Notes under the pieces: model-generated
Told to the model about the DNA's origin: nothing
Database searches by the model: none
Seen by the model: the letters and a program-made list of their open reading frames with translations, nothing else
Position numbers and translations under genes: made by a program
Shown here: one piece after another, positions 24,760-32,940 of the stretch
How positions within the stretch are numbered: the stretch's first letter is position 1
How the letters are laid out: each line of letters begins with the position of its first letter
NCBI GenBank assembly: GCA_900546825.1
Contig: UREE01000010.1
Location: forward strand, 1-41,378
Source: an uncultured Collinsella sp.
Lineage (GTDB): Bacteria > Actinomycetota > Coriobacteriia > Coriobacteriales > Coriobacteriaceae
DNA: 41,378 nucleotides
Direction of reading: 5' to 3'

Positions 24760-25959
24760 CTAGATAAGGTTCTTGCCAGACACCTTATCGAAGAGATGAG
24801 TCGCGTTCTTCTCGAACTTGAACCAGATGGGGTCGCCAGCCTTGAGCGCGCCCTTGGCCTCGAGGTCGACGACGGGGATAATCAGGACAAACTGGCCGTC
24901 GGGAGCGGTCACGTGGATATGCTCGGTCGAGCCCATGAGCTCGGTCACCTCGACGGTGCCCTGGAGCGCACCCTCCTCGCCCTTGTCGGCAAGCAGGATC
25001 TGCTCGGGGCGCACGCCGGCCGTAATCTCCTTCACGTCGCCGCCGTCCCAGTTGAGGGCAAGCTGAGCGCAAGTCTCCGGGGCGAGCGCCACGTTCATAT
25101 CCTCGGTCTTGACAGTAAAGCCGTTGCCCGAGCGCACCAGCTGGGCATCGAAGAAGTTCATCTGCGGCACGCCGATGAAGCCGGCGACGAAGATGTTCGC
25201 GGGATGGTTGAAGACCTCCTGCGGCGTGGCGATCTGCTGGACGACGCCGTCCTTCATGACCACGATGCGGTCGCCGAGGGTCATAGCCTCGGTCTGGTCG
25301 TGGGTAACGTAGATGAAGGTGCCCTTGATCTCGTGACGCAGCTTAATGAGCTCGGCGCGCATCTGGTTACGAAGCTTGGCATCCAGGTTGGACAGCGGCT
25401 CGTCCATCAGGAAGACCTTGGGGTCACGCACGATGGCGCGGCCGATGGCGACGCGCTGGCGCTGGCCGCCAGAGAGCGCCTTGGGCTTACGGTCGAGGTA
25501 CTCGGTAATACCCAGGATCTCGGCAGCGGAGCGAACTTTGCGGTCGATCTCGTCCTTGGGGACCTTCTTGAGCTCAAGCGTAAACGCCATGTTCTCGTAC
25601 ACCGTCATATTGGGGTACAGAGCATAACTCTGGAACACCATGGCGATGTCGCGGTCCTTGGGTGCCACGTCGTTGACGCGCTTGCCATCGATGAACACAT
25701 CGCCGGAGGTGATGTCCTCCAGGCCGGCGACCATGCGCATCGTCGTGGACTTACCGCAGCCAGAAGGGCCAACGAGGACGATGAACTCCTGGTCGTGAAC
25801 GGTGAGGTTGAAGTCCTCTACAGCGAGCACACCGTCCTCGGTAACCTTGAGGTTGTGCTTCTTCTCCTCGGTCTTCTTCTTTTTGCCAAAGAAGCCCTTC
25901 TTTTTTGACTCGTTGTTGGGATACACCTTCTGAACATGTTTGAGAACGATCTCGGCCAT
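24760..25959 (-). CDS. msmK: Sugar ABC importer ATPase (MsmK/UgpC/MalK type)
   Basis: 399 residues; hydrolyses ATP for a CUT1-type carbohydrate importer. Walker A VGPSGCGKSTTMRM, Q-loop MVFQSYALYPNMTVYENMA, signature ALSGGQRQRVAIGRA, Walker B VFLMDEPLSNLDAKL, switch TFIYVTHDQTEAMTL, then the C-terminal TOBE/regulatory domain (AGFIGVPQMNFFDA, AGVRPEQILL). It is unusual in a ~25-residue Lys-rich insert near residues 18-42 (KKKGFFGKKKKTEEKKHN) between the first two strands of the nucleotide-binding domain. Fourth gene of the operon, after the two permeases; such ATPases often serve several importers. Confidence 0.92.
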   Translation of the reverse strand: MAEIVLKHVQKVYPNNESKKKGFFGKKKKTEEKKHNLKVTEDGVLAVEDFNLTVHDQEFIVLVGPSGCGKSTTMRMVAGLEDITSGDVFIDGKRVNDVAPKDRDIAMVFQSYALYPNMTVYENMAFTLELKKVPKDEIDRKVRSAAEILGITEYLDRKPKALSGGQRQRVAIGRAIVRDPKVFLMDEPLSNLDAKLRNQMRAELIKLRHEIKGTFIYVTHDQTEAMTLGDRIVVMKDGVVQQIATPQEVFNHPANIFVAGFIGVPQMNFFDAQLVRSGNGFTVKTEDMNVALAPETCAQLALNWDGGDVKEITAGVRPEQILLADKGEEGALQGTVEVTELMGSTEHIHVTAPDGQFVLIIPVVDLEAKGALKAGDPIWFKFEKNATHLFDKVSGKNLI

Positions 25960-26027
25960 GTCTTTACCTTTCGATACGCGGCACCGCGCTGAGAGGCGCC
26001 GCCAAAACTTGCAAAACAGTTACGGCA

Positions 26028-26867
26028 TCAGCCCTTGACGGCACCTGCCACCACACCGTCGATGATGTACTTCTGGCAGAAGATGTACATGATGACGATG
26101 GGGATGACGACCATCATGATGCACGCCATCATGGGGCCGAGCTCGACGTGGCCATAGCCGCCACGGAAGTACTGGATCAAGATAGGAATGGTCTTGTACT
26201 TGGTGGAGTCGAGCGTAAGGTAGGGCAGCAGATAGTCGTTCCAGACCCACATGGTCTCAAGGATGCCGACCGAAAGATAGGTGGGCTTCATAATGGGAAG
26301 GACGATCTTAAAGAACACTTGGACCGGGTTGCAGCCGTCGATCATGGCCGCTTCCTCAATCTCGAGCGGGATGTTCTTGACGAAGCCGGCGAACATAAAG
26401 ACCGCGAGGCCCGCGCCAAAACCAAGGTAGATGAAGCAGATGTTAAACGGCGTGTTAAAGCCGATGCGGTCCGCGAGGTTGGACAGCGTGAACATGAGCA
26501 TCTGGAACGGTACGACCATCGAGAAGACGAACAGGTAATAGAAGAAGTTCGAGATCTTGCTGTTGACGCGCACCACGTACCAAGCGCACATGGAGCAGCA
26601 CACCAGAATCAGCACGACCGACGTGACCGTAATGATAAGCGAGTACATAAACGCCGAGGCAAAGCCCTGCTCGTTCAGAGCGTGCACGTAGTTTGCGAGG
26701 CCGTTGAACGTCTCGGGCGTGAGCAGATCGAACGCCGTGGTGGTGCTGATTGCGGTCGCTTTCTTAAAGGAATTGAGCGCAATCATGAACACGGGGTAGA
26801 TCCATGCGAGCGACAGGATCGTAAAGAAGATCGAGAGCGCGCGGTTGATAGCCTTATCGCGTTTCAT
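26028..26867 (-). CDS. Maltose-type ABC permease, MalG-like
   Basis: 279 residues with six membrane helices and the binding-protein-dependent transport EAA loop (EIEEAAMIDGCNPVQVFFKI then VLPIMKP) that docks on the ATPase. The N-terminal periplasmic segment ALNSFKKATAISTTTAF is as in MalG-family CUT1 permeases. The start ATG overlaps the stop of the MalF-like gene (TAATG), so the two are translationally coupled. Substrate is inferred as maltose/maltodextrin or another alpha-glucoside from the neighbouring malQ and glgP; homology alone gives only oligosaccharide uptake. Confidence 0.9.
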   Translation of the reverse strand: MKRDKAINRALSIFFTILSLAWIYPVFMIALNSFKKATAISTTTAFDLLTPETFNGLANYVHALNEQGFASAFMYSLIITVTSVVLILVCCSMCAWYVVRVNSKISNFFYYLFVFSMVVPFQMLMFTLSNLADRIGFNTPFNICFIYLGFGAGLAVFMFAGFVKNIPLEIEEAAMIDGCNPVQVFFKIVLPIMKPTYLSVGILETMWVWNDYLLPYLTLDSTKYKTIPILIQYFRGGYGHVELGPMMACIMMVVIPIVIMYIFCQKYIIDGVVAGAVKG

Positions 26868-27721
26868 TACTGCTGCACCTCCTTGGACCTCGTGGCCTTA
26901 AGCTGGATCATAGAAATAGCGACAACCAGGATGCAGAAGATAACTGCCTTGGCCTGACCGATGCCCTGCCATGCGATGCCAGCACGCGAATAGAACGTGT
27001 TGTAGATGTTCAGGGCGAGCATCTCGGTGGAGTGCGCCGGGGCGCCACCGGTAAGGGCGAGGTTCTGGTCGAACAGCTTAAAGCCGTTGGTGATGGACAG
27101 GAACAGGCAGATGGTGATGGTCGGCATCAGGTTGGGGATCTTAACCTTCCAAAACGTCTGCCATGCCGTAGCGCCATCGACCTTGGCGGCCTCGATGTAG
27201 TCAGACGGAATGGACTGCAGACCGGCGATGTAGATGATCATCATGTAGCCGACCTGTTGCCACAGGGTCAGGATGATAAGGCCCCAGAAGCCAGCGGCGG
27301 AGTTGAGGGCGATAAGCTGGGCACCCACGTTGGAGAGCAGGCAGTTGATCAGAATCTGCCAAATGTAACCCAGTACAATGCCGCCAATCAGGTTAGGCAT
27401 AAAGAAAATCGTACGGAAGATGTTGGTGCCCTTGAGCGCCTTGCGAGTGAGCGCCTGCGCAATGGCCAGCGCGATCACGTTGATGAGCACCGTCGACAGG
27501 AAGGCAAACGCCACGGTAAAGAAGAACGACGTGGAGAACTGCGGATCGGACAGCGCGCGCACGTAGTTCTCGATACCGACAAAGTGCGCGTTATTGATGG
27601 TAATAAACTGGCAGAACGAGAGATAGAAACCCTGGATAAAGGGAATCACGAACCCGATCATAAACGCCAGGCACGTGGGCAGCATAAAGAGCGGCCACCA
27701 GCGCTTGAGTGCTTTGCCCAT
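26867..27721 (-). CDS. Maltose-type ABC permease, MalF-like
   Basis: 284 residues, six membrane helices beginning with LFMLPTCLAFMIGFVIPFI, and the EAA loop YIEAAKVDGATAWQTFWKVK then IPNLMPT. It lacks the large periplasmic P2 domain of E. coli MalF, as is usual in Gram-positive relatives. It follows the binding-protein gene across an 87-bp gap with a strong hairpin and overlaps the MalG-like gene. Together they form the membrane channel of the importer. Confidence 0.9.
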   Translation of the reverse strand: MGKALKRWWPLFMLPTCLAFMIGFVIPFIQGFYLSFCQFITINNAHFVGIENYVRALSDPQFSTSFFFTVAFAFLSTVLINVIALAIAQALTRKALKGTNIFRTIFFMPNLIGGIVLGYIWQILINCLLSNVGAQLIALNSAAGFWGLIILTLWQQVGYMMIIYIAGLQSIPSDYIEAAKVDGATAWQTFWKVKIPNLMPTITICLFLSITNGFKLFDQNLALTGGAPAHSTEMLALNIYNTFYSRAGIAWQGIGQAKAVIFCILVVAISMIQLKATRSKEVQQ

Positions 27722-27741
27722 AGAAGGGTCCTTTCAATATG

Positions 27742-27777
27742 CAGGGGGCGGGCAAACCTACGTCTGCCCGCCCCCTG
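27742..27777 (-). terminator. Intra-operon hairpin between binding protein and permease genes
   Basis: A perfect 13-bp stem CAGGGGGCGGGCA / TGCCCGCCCCCTG with a 10-base loop and no T-tract. In this position such hairpins commonly protect or attenuate the message so that more binding protein than permease is made. Confidence 0.7.
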
Positions 27778-27808
27778 TCGCTAATCAGATAGCTTGGGCA
27801 GCAACTGC

Positions 27809-29125
27809 TTACTCGGAAGCAGCCTTCTCGGTCTTCCAGCCATCGACGAAGGCGTTCTTGACGCCGTCCCACTTGGTGTTGTCGGCAGCATAAGCGATGA
27901 GAGCCTGCTTGAGGTTCTTCTTCCACTCCTCGGAGGGGATGTAAACGAAGTCCCAAGCGACGGTCTTCTTGCCGTCCTTGGCCATAGCAACGGCCTGCTG
28001 AGAGAAGACGTTGGTGGTCTCCTTAGCGCTCTTGAACGGGGCGGTCAGACCCATCTTGTCAGCGATGATGCTGGTGGCGGTGTCAGAAGTGACGCACCAA
28101 TACATGAAGTCCTCGGTGGCCTTCTGGGCATCCTCGGAAGCCTGGGAGCTGACGCACCAGTAGTTCTCGCCGCCGGAGCACAGGCCCTGGTTCTCCTCGC
28201 CGTCGACGCCGATGTAGATCGGCAGCATGCCGAGCTGGTCGTCGGTCATACCGGCCTTGGTGAGGTCGGCGTAGGCCCAAGAGCCGTTCTGATAGAAGAC
28301 GGCCTTGCCGGTTGCGAACTCGTTGGTGGCGTCGTCACCGGTCTTGGAGGCGAGCTGCGAAGGATCGCAGGTGGAGTCGGTGATGTACAGGTCGAAGATC
28401 TGCTTAAAGTTGTCGAGATACTCGCCCTTGATCTCGTCGTCCTCCTGATTGTGCTCCTTCTCGAACTCGTAGTAGAGCGGGAGGTTGGCGAGGTGCGTGG
28501 TGTAGCGCCAGCTGGAGGAGTCATCCATACCGGCGGAAGTGAAGGCACCGTCAACGCCGAGCTCGTCCTTGCGGGCCTGGATGTCATCGGCGCAAGCCTT
28601 CAGCTTGTCGAAGGAGTTGATGTCCTCGGCCTTGTAGCCGGCCTTCTCGAGGAGCTCCTTGTTGTAAATGATGCCGTAGCTCTCCTGAACCCAGTCGATA
28701 CCCAGATCCTTGCCGTCGGACTGCAGCGCCAGGGAGTCGTCGATGAGCTCGCCGCGGAGCTTGGTGTCGGAAAGATCGGCGCAGTAGTCCTTCCAGTTCT
28801 TAAGGCCGGTGGGGCCGTTGACCTGGAACAGCGTCGGAGCGGAGCTCTTGGACATCTCGGACTTGAGCTTCTCCTCGTAGGTGTTGGAGGCGGCGGTCAC
28901 GATCTTGACCTCGACGCCCTTCTCCTTCTTGTACGCCTTGGCGATCTCCTTCCACTCCTTGTCGACCTCGGGCTTGAACTGGAGGAAGTAGACCTCGGCA
29001 GCGTCACCAGAAGCAGAGGAGCCAGAGCCGGCAGAACCACCGCAGCCCACGAGGCCCAGACCAAGAACCGCAGCCGCGGAACCAGCAAAGCCCAGGAACT
29101 GCCTTCTGCTCATTTCGTTCTTCAT
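27809..29125 (-). CDS. Sugar ABC transporter substrate-binding lipoprotein
   Basis: 438 residues from ATG 29125 (site AAAGGGTGG). The N-terminus SRRQFLGFAGSAAAVLGLGL then VGCGG is a signal with a twin arginine and a lipobox (LVGC), so a Tat- or Sec-exported lipoprotein anchored outside the membrane. A Gly/Ser-rich linker follows, then the type-1 extracellular solute-binding fold: EVYFLQFKPEVDKEWKEIA, KEKGVEVKIVTAAS, GKAVFYQNGSWAYADL, and ENYWCVSSQASEDAQKATEDF. First gene of the ABC operon. The family binds maltose, maltodextrins or related oligosaccharides; the ligand is not fixed by the sequence. Confidence 0.9.
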   Translation of the reverse strand: MKNEMSRRQFLGFAGSAAAVLGLGLVGCGGSAGSGSSASGDAAEVYFLQFKPEVDKEWKEIAKAYKKEKGVEVKIVTAASNTYEEKLKSEMSKSSAPTLFQVNGPTGLKNWKDYCADLSDTKLRGELIDDSLALQSDGKDLGIDWVQESYGIIYNKELLEKAGYKAEDINSFDKLKACADDIQARKDELGVDGAFTSAGMDDSSSWRYTTHLANLPLYYEFEKEHNQEDDEIKGEYLDNFKQIFDLYITDSTCDPSQLASKTGDDATNEFATGKAVFYQNGSWAYADLTKAGMTDDQLGMLPIYIGVDGEENQGLCSGGENYWCVSSQASEDAQKATEDFMYWCVTSDTATSIIADKMGLTAPFKSAKETTNVFSQQAVAMAKDGKKTVAWDFVYIPSEEWKKNLKQALIAYAADNTKWDGVKNAFVDGWKTEKAASE

Positions 29126-29203
29126 TACAATCCACCCTTTCACACCGTGGCGGCACCCTTTGCCGCCGCCTTCGGAGATTGGCTCGGGGACTTTGCCCCT
29201 TTT

Positions 29204-29312
29204 GCTGACTTGTACAATACGCTATTTGGCTAGTTGTTTGAACAAGTATTACTAGAGCGGTAGAAAAACTTCGGTGAACGGTAATTTCGACTTGATACTT
29301 GACAAGTTTTGT
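29204..29312 (-). promoter_or_regulatory. Promoter region of the ABC operon with repeated ACTTG dyads
   Basis: ACTTGACAAGT at 29297-29307 is a perfect dyad, preceded at 29290-29294 by another ACTTG. Related pieces occur at 29235-29250 (TTGTTTGAACAAGTATT, dyad TTGTTtgAACAA) and at 29209-29217 (ACTTGTACAA). These are candidate sites for the GntR-family regulator encoded just upstream, or for a LacI-type protein. Exact -35/-10 boxes are unclear. Confidence 0.5.
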
Positions 29313-29342
29313 ATAAACAATTATTTGTTATCGAATGCAGAG

Positions 29343-29389
29343 AAAACGCCCGATCAAGCCGATGCATCGTCGGTTTGACCGGGCGTTTT
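29343..29389 (-). terminator. Terminator of the GntR regulator gene
   Basis: AAAACGCCCG at 29343-29352 pairs with CGGGCGTTTT at 29380-29389 and the pairing continues inwards (TCAA/TTGA, CCGA/TCGG). T-tracts on both strands make it bidirectional. Confidence 0.88.
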
Positions 29390-29431
29390 CGCTTTGAGGG
29401 CATGAGTCTCGTCAGGCTGCGAGCTAGCCGG

Positions 29432-30151
29432 CTATCGCTTGGAATTGACGCGGTAATGGAAGATCTCGGGGTGTGTGCGGGCATGCGTGACCTCGAACAA
29501 GATGCCGTCCGAGGTGTACGACTGGCTCTCCATAACGGCGACGCAGTTGTACTTGCCAAGGTCCAGATAGCTGCAGTCCTCATCGTTGGCGAGCTCGACA
29601 CTCACCGTACGACGGCTCGCCATCACTTTGACGCCGCGCTTGTGCTCCAGATAGCCGTAGATAGAATCCGCCGCGATCTCGGGGGTCAGGCCCTTGGCGA
29701 CCGACGCCAAAAAGTAGCCATGGTCCACTTGGCGCGCGCTGCCGTTGAGGCTTCGGACACGCACTACGCGAATCAGCTCCTCGCCCACCTTAAAGCCCAG
29801 GCGGCGAGAGAGTTGCTCAGTGCAAATCAAATGTTCAAAAGACTTGACCTCGGTCGATGCGACGGCATTGTTGCGTTTTGCGAACTCGCCAAACGACTCA
29901 ACCTCTTCGAGTGCGCCCAGCATGTCGGTTTCGCCCTTAAGCCAAATAACGCGCACGCCCTTACCGTGTATAGGCTGCACAAACATCTGGTCGGCCAGCA
30001 TGCTCAAGGCGCGTCGAACGGTATTGCGCGTGCAGCCAAACTCCGCGGTCAGCTCGGCTTCGGTTGGCAGCATCTCCTGAAACGCATAGGTCCCGTTAAT
30101 GATGCGCGAACGGATCTCGCGGTAGATTCCTTCGTAAATCGCTTTTGGCAT
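29432..30151 (-). CDS. GntR-family regulator with UTRA domain (TreR-like)
   Basis: 239 residues. Residues 1-70 are the GntR winged helix (YEGIYREIRSRIINGTYAF, LPTEAELTAEFGCTRNTVRR then ALSMLADQMFV). Residues ~90-235 are a UTRA effector domain (ELIRVVRVRSLNG, DHGYFLASVAKGLTPEIAAD and SIYGYLEHKRGVKV, CVAVMESQSYTSDGILFEVT). This layout is that of TreR and related sugar-phosphate-sensing repressors. It lies between the ABC operon (same strand) and the divergent PTS-HAD gene, so either or both are probable targets. A sugar-6-phosphate effector would make sense with the PTS gene; this is inference. Confidence 0.88.
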   Translation of the reverse strand: MPKAIYEGIYREIRSRIINGTYAFQEMLPTEAELTAEFGCTRNTVRRALSMLADQMFVQPIHGKGVRVIWLKGETDMLGALEEVESFGEFAKRNNAVASTEVKSFEHLICTEQLSRRLGFKVGEELIRVVRVRSLNGSARQVDHGYFLASVAKGLTPEIAADSIYGYLEHKRGVKVMASRRTVSVELANDEDCSYLDLGKYNCVAVMESQSYTSDGILFEVTHARTHPEIFHYRVNSKR

Positions 30152-30374
30152 AACTTCACCTCTAATGAATATGTATGGCTAGGCACGATAGCATTTCTTA
30201 AAGTTGTTTAACCGATTATCGGTAAAGTACGGATTATTTACCGTCGACGGTTCCCCCGAAACCCAAATCGGACCGAATCAAAACCGTCAATGCGGCAAGC
30301 AGCCAGTCCTCTACAATGAGTTCATTGTTTAAACGTTCTTGCTCGCACAGCATGTTGCATCCGGAAGGCATATT
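30152..30374. promoter_or_regulatory. Divergent control region between gntR and the PTS-HAD gene
   Basis: Contains ACCGATTATCGGT (30211-30223, perfect 6-bp-arm dyad), GGTAAA ... TTTACC (30221-30242), and on the plus strand TACAAT (30312-30317) followed by GTTTAAAC (30327-30334). The last pair matches the malQ promoter, with the motif placed downstream of the -10 box here. GGAAGG at 30363-30368 is the ribosome site for the ATG at 30375. Confidence 0.55.
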
Positions 30375-32825
30375 ATGCTGCAGAAAATCCAACGCTTTGG
30401 CGGGGCAATGTTCGCGCCCGCCATGCTGTTTTCTATATCAGGCCTCATGGTCGGCATCTCCGCCCTCGCCACGACCGTAGACATCGTCGGTGACCTCGCC
30501 GTATACGGAACCCCTTGGTACGTTTTCTGGACCATCATCCAGCGCGGCTCGTGGACGGTCTTTAAACGTCTCCCGCTCCTTTTTGCCGTAGCGCTGCCTA
30601 TCGGTCTTGCCCAAAAGCAACCGGCACGCTGCTGCCTCGAGGCACTCGTGGCCTATTTTGCCTATTGCTTCTTTTTGAGCGAGATCATTAAGCTGAGCGG
30701 AGACAACCTTGGACTTAAGTACCCATCATCTTTGACCCCCGCCAGCGGCATCACCGTCATCGACGGCATCAAGACGCTCGACACCGGCATTATCGGCCCG
30801 CTGGCGGTGTCGGCAACCGTCGTTGCCATCCATGACCGCTTCTACGATGCCAAGGTTCCCGATTGGCTCGGCACCTTCTCGGGTTCCTCGCTGGTCTACC
30901 TCATCAGCTTTTTTGCCGTGTTTGCCCTTGCCGCCATCTCGGCCGCCATCGTGCCCTTCGCATACGCTGTGACCGAAACGCTGCGCCACGCACTTGCGGG
31001 CGTCGGCCCCTTCGGCGTGGGCATCTTTGTGTTTTTGGAGCGAGCGCTCGAGCCCATGGGGCTGCACCATCTGCTCTATATGCCCATCTATTACGACAAT
31101 CTGGTCATTCACGACGGTATTTACGCCACGTGGACCAACCTGCTCCCCATTCTCTCCCATAGCACGCGCCCTTTAAATGAACTTGCGCCCTGGGCAGGTT
31201 TTACCGCCACCGGCTGGGGCAAGCTCTTTGGCCTTCCCGCCATCGCGGCAGCATTCTATTTCACCGCCAAACCCGAACGCCGCGCCGGCCTTAAGGTCAT
31301 CCTTTTGCCCGCCATCGTCGCCTCGGTGGTCTGCGGCGTCACCGAGCCGCTCGAGTTTCTCTTTATGTTCACCTATCCCGGACTCTTTTTGCTCTACGCC
31401 GTCCTGTCCTCCTGCCTTGCCATGACCATGAACTTCTTTGGCATCGTCGGCATCTTCTCGGGCGGTCTCATGGAAATGACGGCCTTCAACTTCATCCCAC
31501 TCATGCGAATGCATGCCGGCTCCTACCTTTTGGCGCTCGGTATCGGTCTGATGTTTAGCGCTGTCTTTTTTCTGGTCTTCCGGGGCCTCATTCTGGCTTT
31601 CGACCTAAAAACCCCAGGCCGCGAGGATCATATCGCCAGCGATGCGGCGCTCGCACGTCTGACGGGAAAAAGCTCTGCCAAAGAAGGCGCGGCCCAAAAC
31701 GGCACCGACAACCAATCATCCCAAGATCATCTGCTTGCTGAGCAAGTCGTTGCGCTCTTGGGTGGCGTTAGCAATATTGTAGGAGCGACCAATTGCGCCA
31801 CGCGTCTGCGCGTTGAGGTCGCAGAACCTTCCGTTGTCGCAGACAACGCAGCCTTCGTCGCGGCGGGCGCCAAGGGCCTCATCATTACGGGCAAGACCGC
31901 CCAGGTGATTATTGGCATCTCCGTTCCCCGCGTTAAAGAGCATTTTGACCAGATCATGGGCCTCGAGCCGGGATTTGCGCCCACCACCTCGGCCTCCCCT
32001 GCCGCCAGCGCAGCCCATAAGCGCGGCGATATCTGCTTCTTCGATATCGACGGAACACTCGCCTGGCAAGACCCTCGAGTGGCACAAGAGCTTCCCGAGA
32101 GCGAGCGAGACCTCTCCCCCTATCCCAATGAAGCGGTCTCGCAAGCCATCCGTGATTTTGTCGCCAAGGGCAATATGGCGTTTATCTGCACAGGGCGCAC
32201 GCTGAGCTGCATCCATCCAAAGCTGCTCGAGCTGCCCTGGACCGGCATCGTCTGCCTCGCGGGTGGCTATGTCGAACTTGAGGGACACGTGATTCGCGAT
32301 TTGGCGATGACGCCCGGCATGCTGCAGCGCCTTGCTCCCATTCTTGAGCAATCGGACGAAGTGATTCGTTTTGAGGGACTCAATGGCGTCGTTCGCATGA
32401 GTGCCGATGCGCCCGACGCCCCGGGATACGCCCGCACCGTGGGCGATGCAATTACGCAGCTGCAACATTACAGCGCCTACAAGATCTTAATGTCCACGTC
32501 GCTTGCCAGCCGCATCGCTCAGGATCAAGCGTTTGAGCCGCTGCTCTGCTTTAACGAGCTCGAGCTCGAAGTGACCGAGATTTCGCCTCGCGAATGCACC
32601 AAGCGCGAGGGTATCCAGTCCGTACTCGACGCCCTCGATCCCCACCACGGAACCGTATACGGCATCGGCGACGCCAGCAATGACGTCTCGCTGATGAACG
32701 CCGTCGATGTCGGTATCGCCATGGGCAATGCGCCGGACTTCCTCAAGGAAAAGGCCGACTATGTCACCGACAGCATCGACCACGACGGCGTCGTCACCGC
32801 GCTCGAACACTTTGGGCTTATCTAG
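30375..32825 (+). CDS. PTS EIIC-EIIB glucoside transporter fused to a HAD (Cof-type) phosphatase
   Basis: 816 residues from ATG 30375. Residues 1-~410: EIIC membrane domain of the glucose/maltose (PtsG/MalX) family, starting MLQKIQRFGGAMFAPAMLFS, with LEPMGLHHLLYMPIYYDNL and CGVTEPLEFLFMFTYPGLFL. Residues ~455-530: EIIB with phosphorylatable Cys474 in GATNCATRLRVEV. After a Ser/Ala linker, residues ~550-816 are a HAD hydrolase of the Cof type: FFDIDGTL (Asp557, Asp559), FICTGRT, ECTKREGIQSVL and GIGDASNDVSLMN. The sugar would enter as a phosphate and could be dephosphorylated by the same polypeptide; the free sugar would then suit MalQ. No EIIA domain is present, so another EIIA must supply phosphate. 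The fusion is rare in my experience. Confidence 0.88.
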   Translation: MLQKIQRFGGAMFAPAMLFSISGLMVGISALATTVDIVGDLAVYGTPWYVFWTIIQRGSWTVFKRLPLLFAVALPIGLAQKQPARCCLEALVAYFAYCFFLSEIIKLSGDNLGLKYPSSLTPASGITVIDGIKTLDTGIIGPLAVSATVVAIHDRFYDAKVPDWLGTFSGSSLVYLISFFAVFALAAISAAIVPFAYAVTETLRHALAGVGPFGVGIFVFLERALEPMGLHHLLYMPIYYDNLVIHDGIYATWTNLLPILSHSTRPLNELAPWAGFTATGWGKLFGLPAIAAAFYFTAKPERRAGLKVILLPAIVASVVCGVTEPLEFLFMFTYPGLFLLYAVLSSCLAMTMNFFGIVGIFSGGLMEMTAFNFIPLMRMHAGSYLLALGIGLMFSAVFFLVFRGLILAFDLKTPGREDHIASDAALARLTGKSSAKEGAAQNGTDNQSSQDHLLAEQVVALLGGVSNIVGATNCATRLRVEVAEPSVVADNAAFVAAGAKGLIITGKTAQVIIGISVPRVKEHFDQIMGLEPGFAPTTSASPAASAAHKRGDICFFDIDGTLAWQDPRVAQELPESERDLSPYPNEAVSQAIRDFVAKGNMAFICTGRTLSCIHPKLLELPWTGIVCLAGGYVELEGHVIRDLAMTPGMLQRLAPILEQSDEVIRFEGLNGVVRMSADAPDAPGYARTVGDAITQLQHYSAYKILMSTSLASRIAQDQAFEPLLCFNELELEVTEISPRECTKREGIQSVLDALDPHHGTVYGIGDASNDVSLMNAVDVGIAMGNAPDFLKEKADYVTDSIDHDGVVTALEHFGLI

Positions 32826-32940
32826 CCAAGCCCCTACCGCACTTGCGGCCGCATGGACCAATCGTCTTCAACCGCCGCGCTCGACGCCCTAATGTGGCAA
32901 TATGTTGTCTGCATAATGCAACGATGCAACCTATCAAAGA
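32826..32940. other. Short gap before the polyprenyl synthase
   Basis: No gene. CATAAT at about 32914-32919 is a possible -10 box. No clear terminator follows the PTS-HAD gene. Confidence 0.35.
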
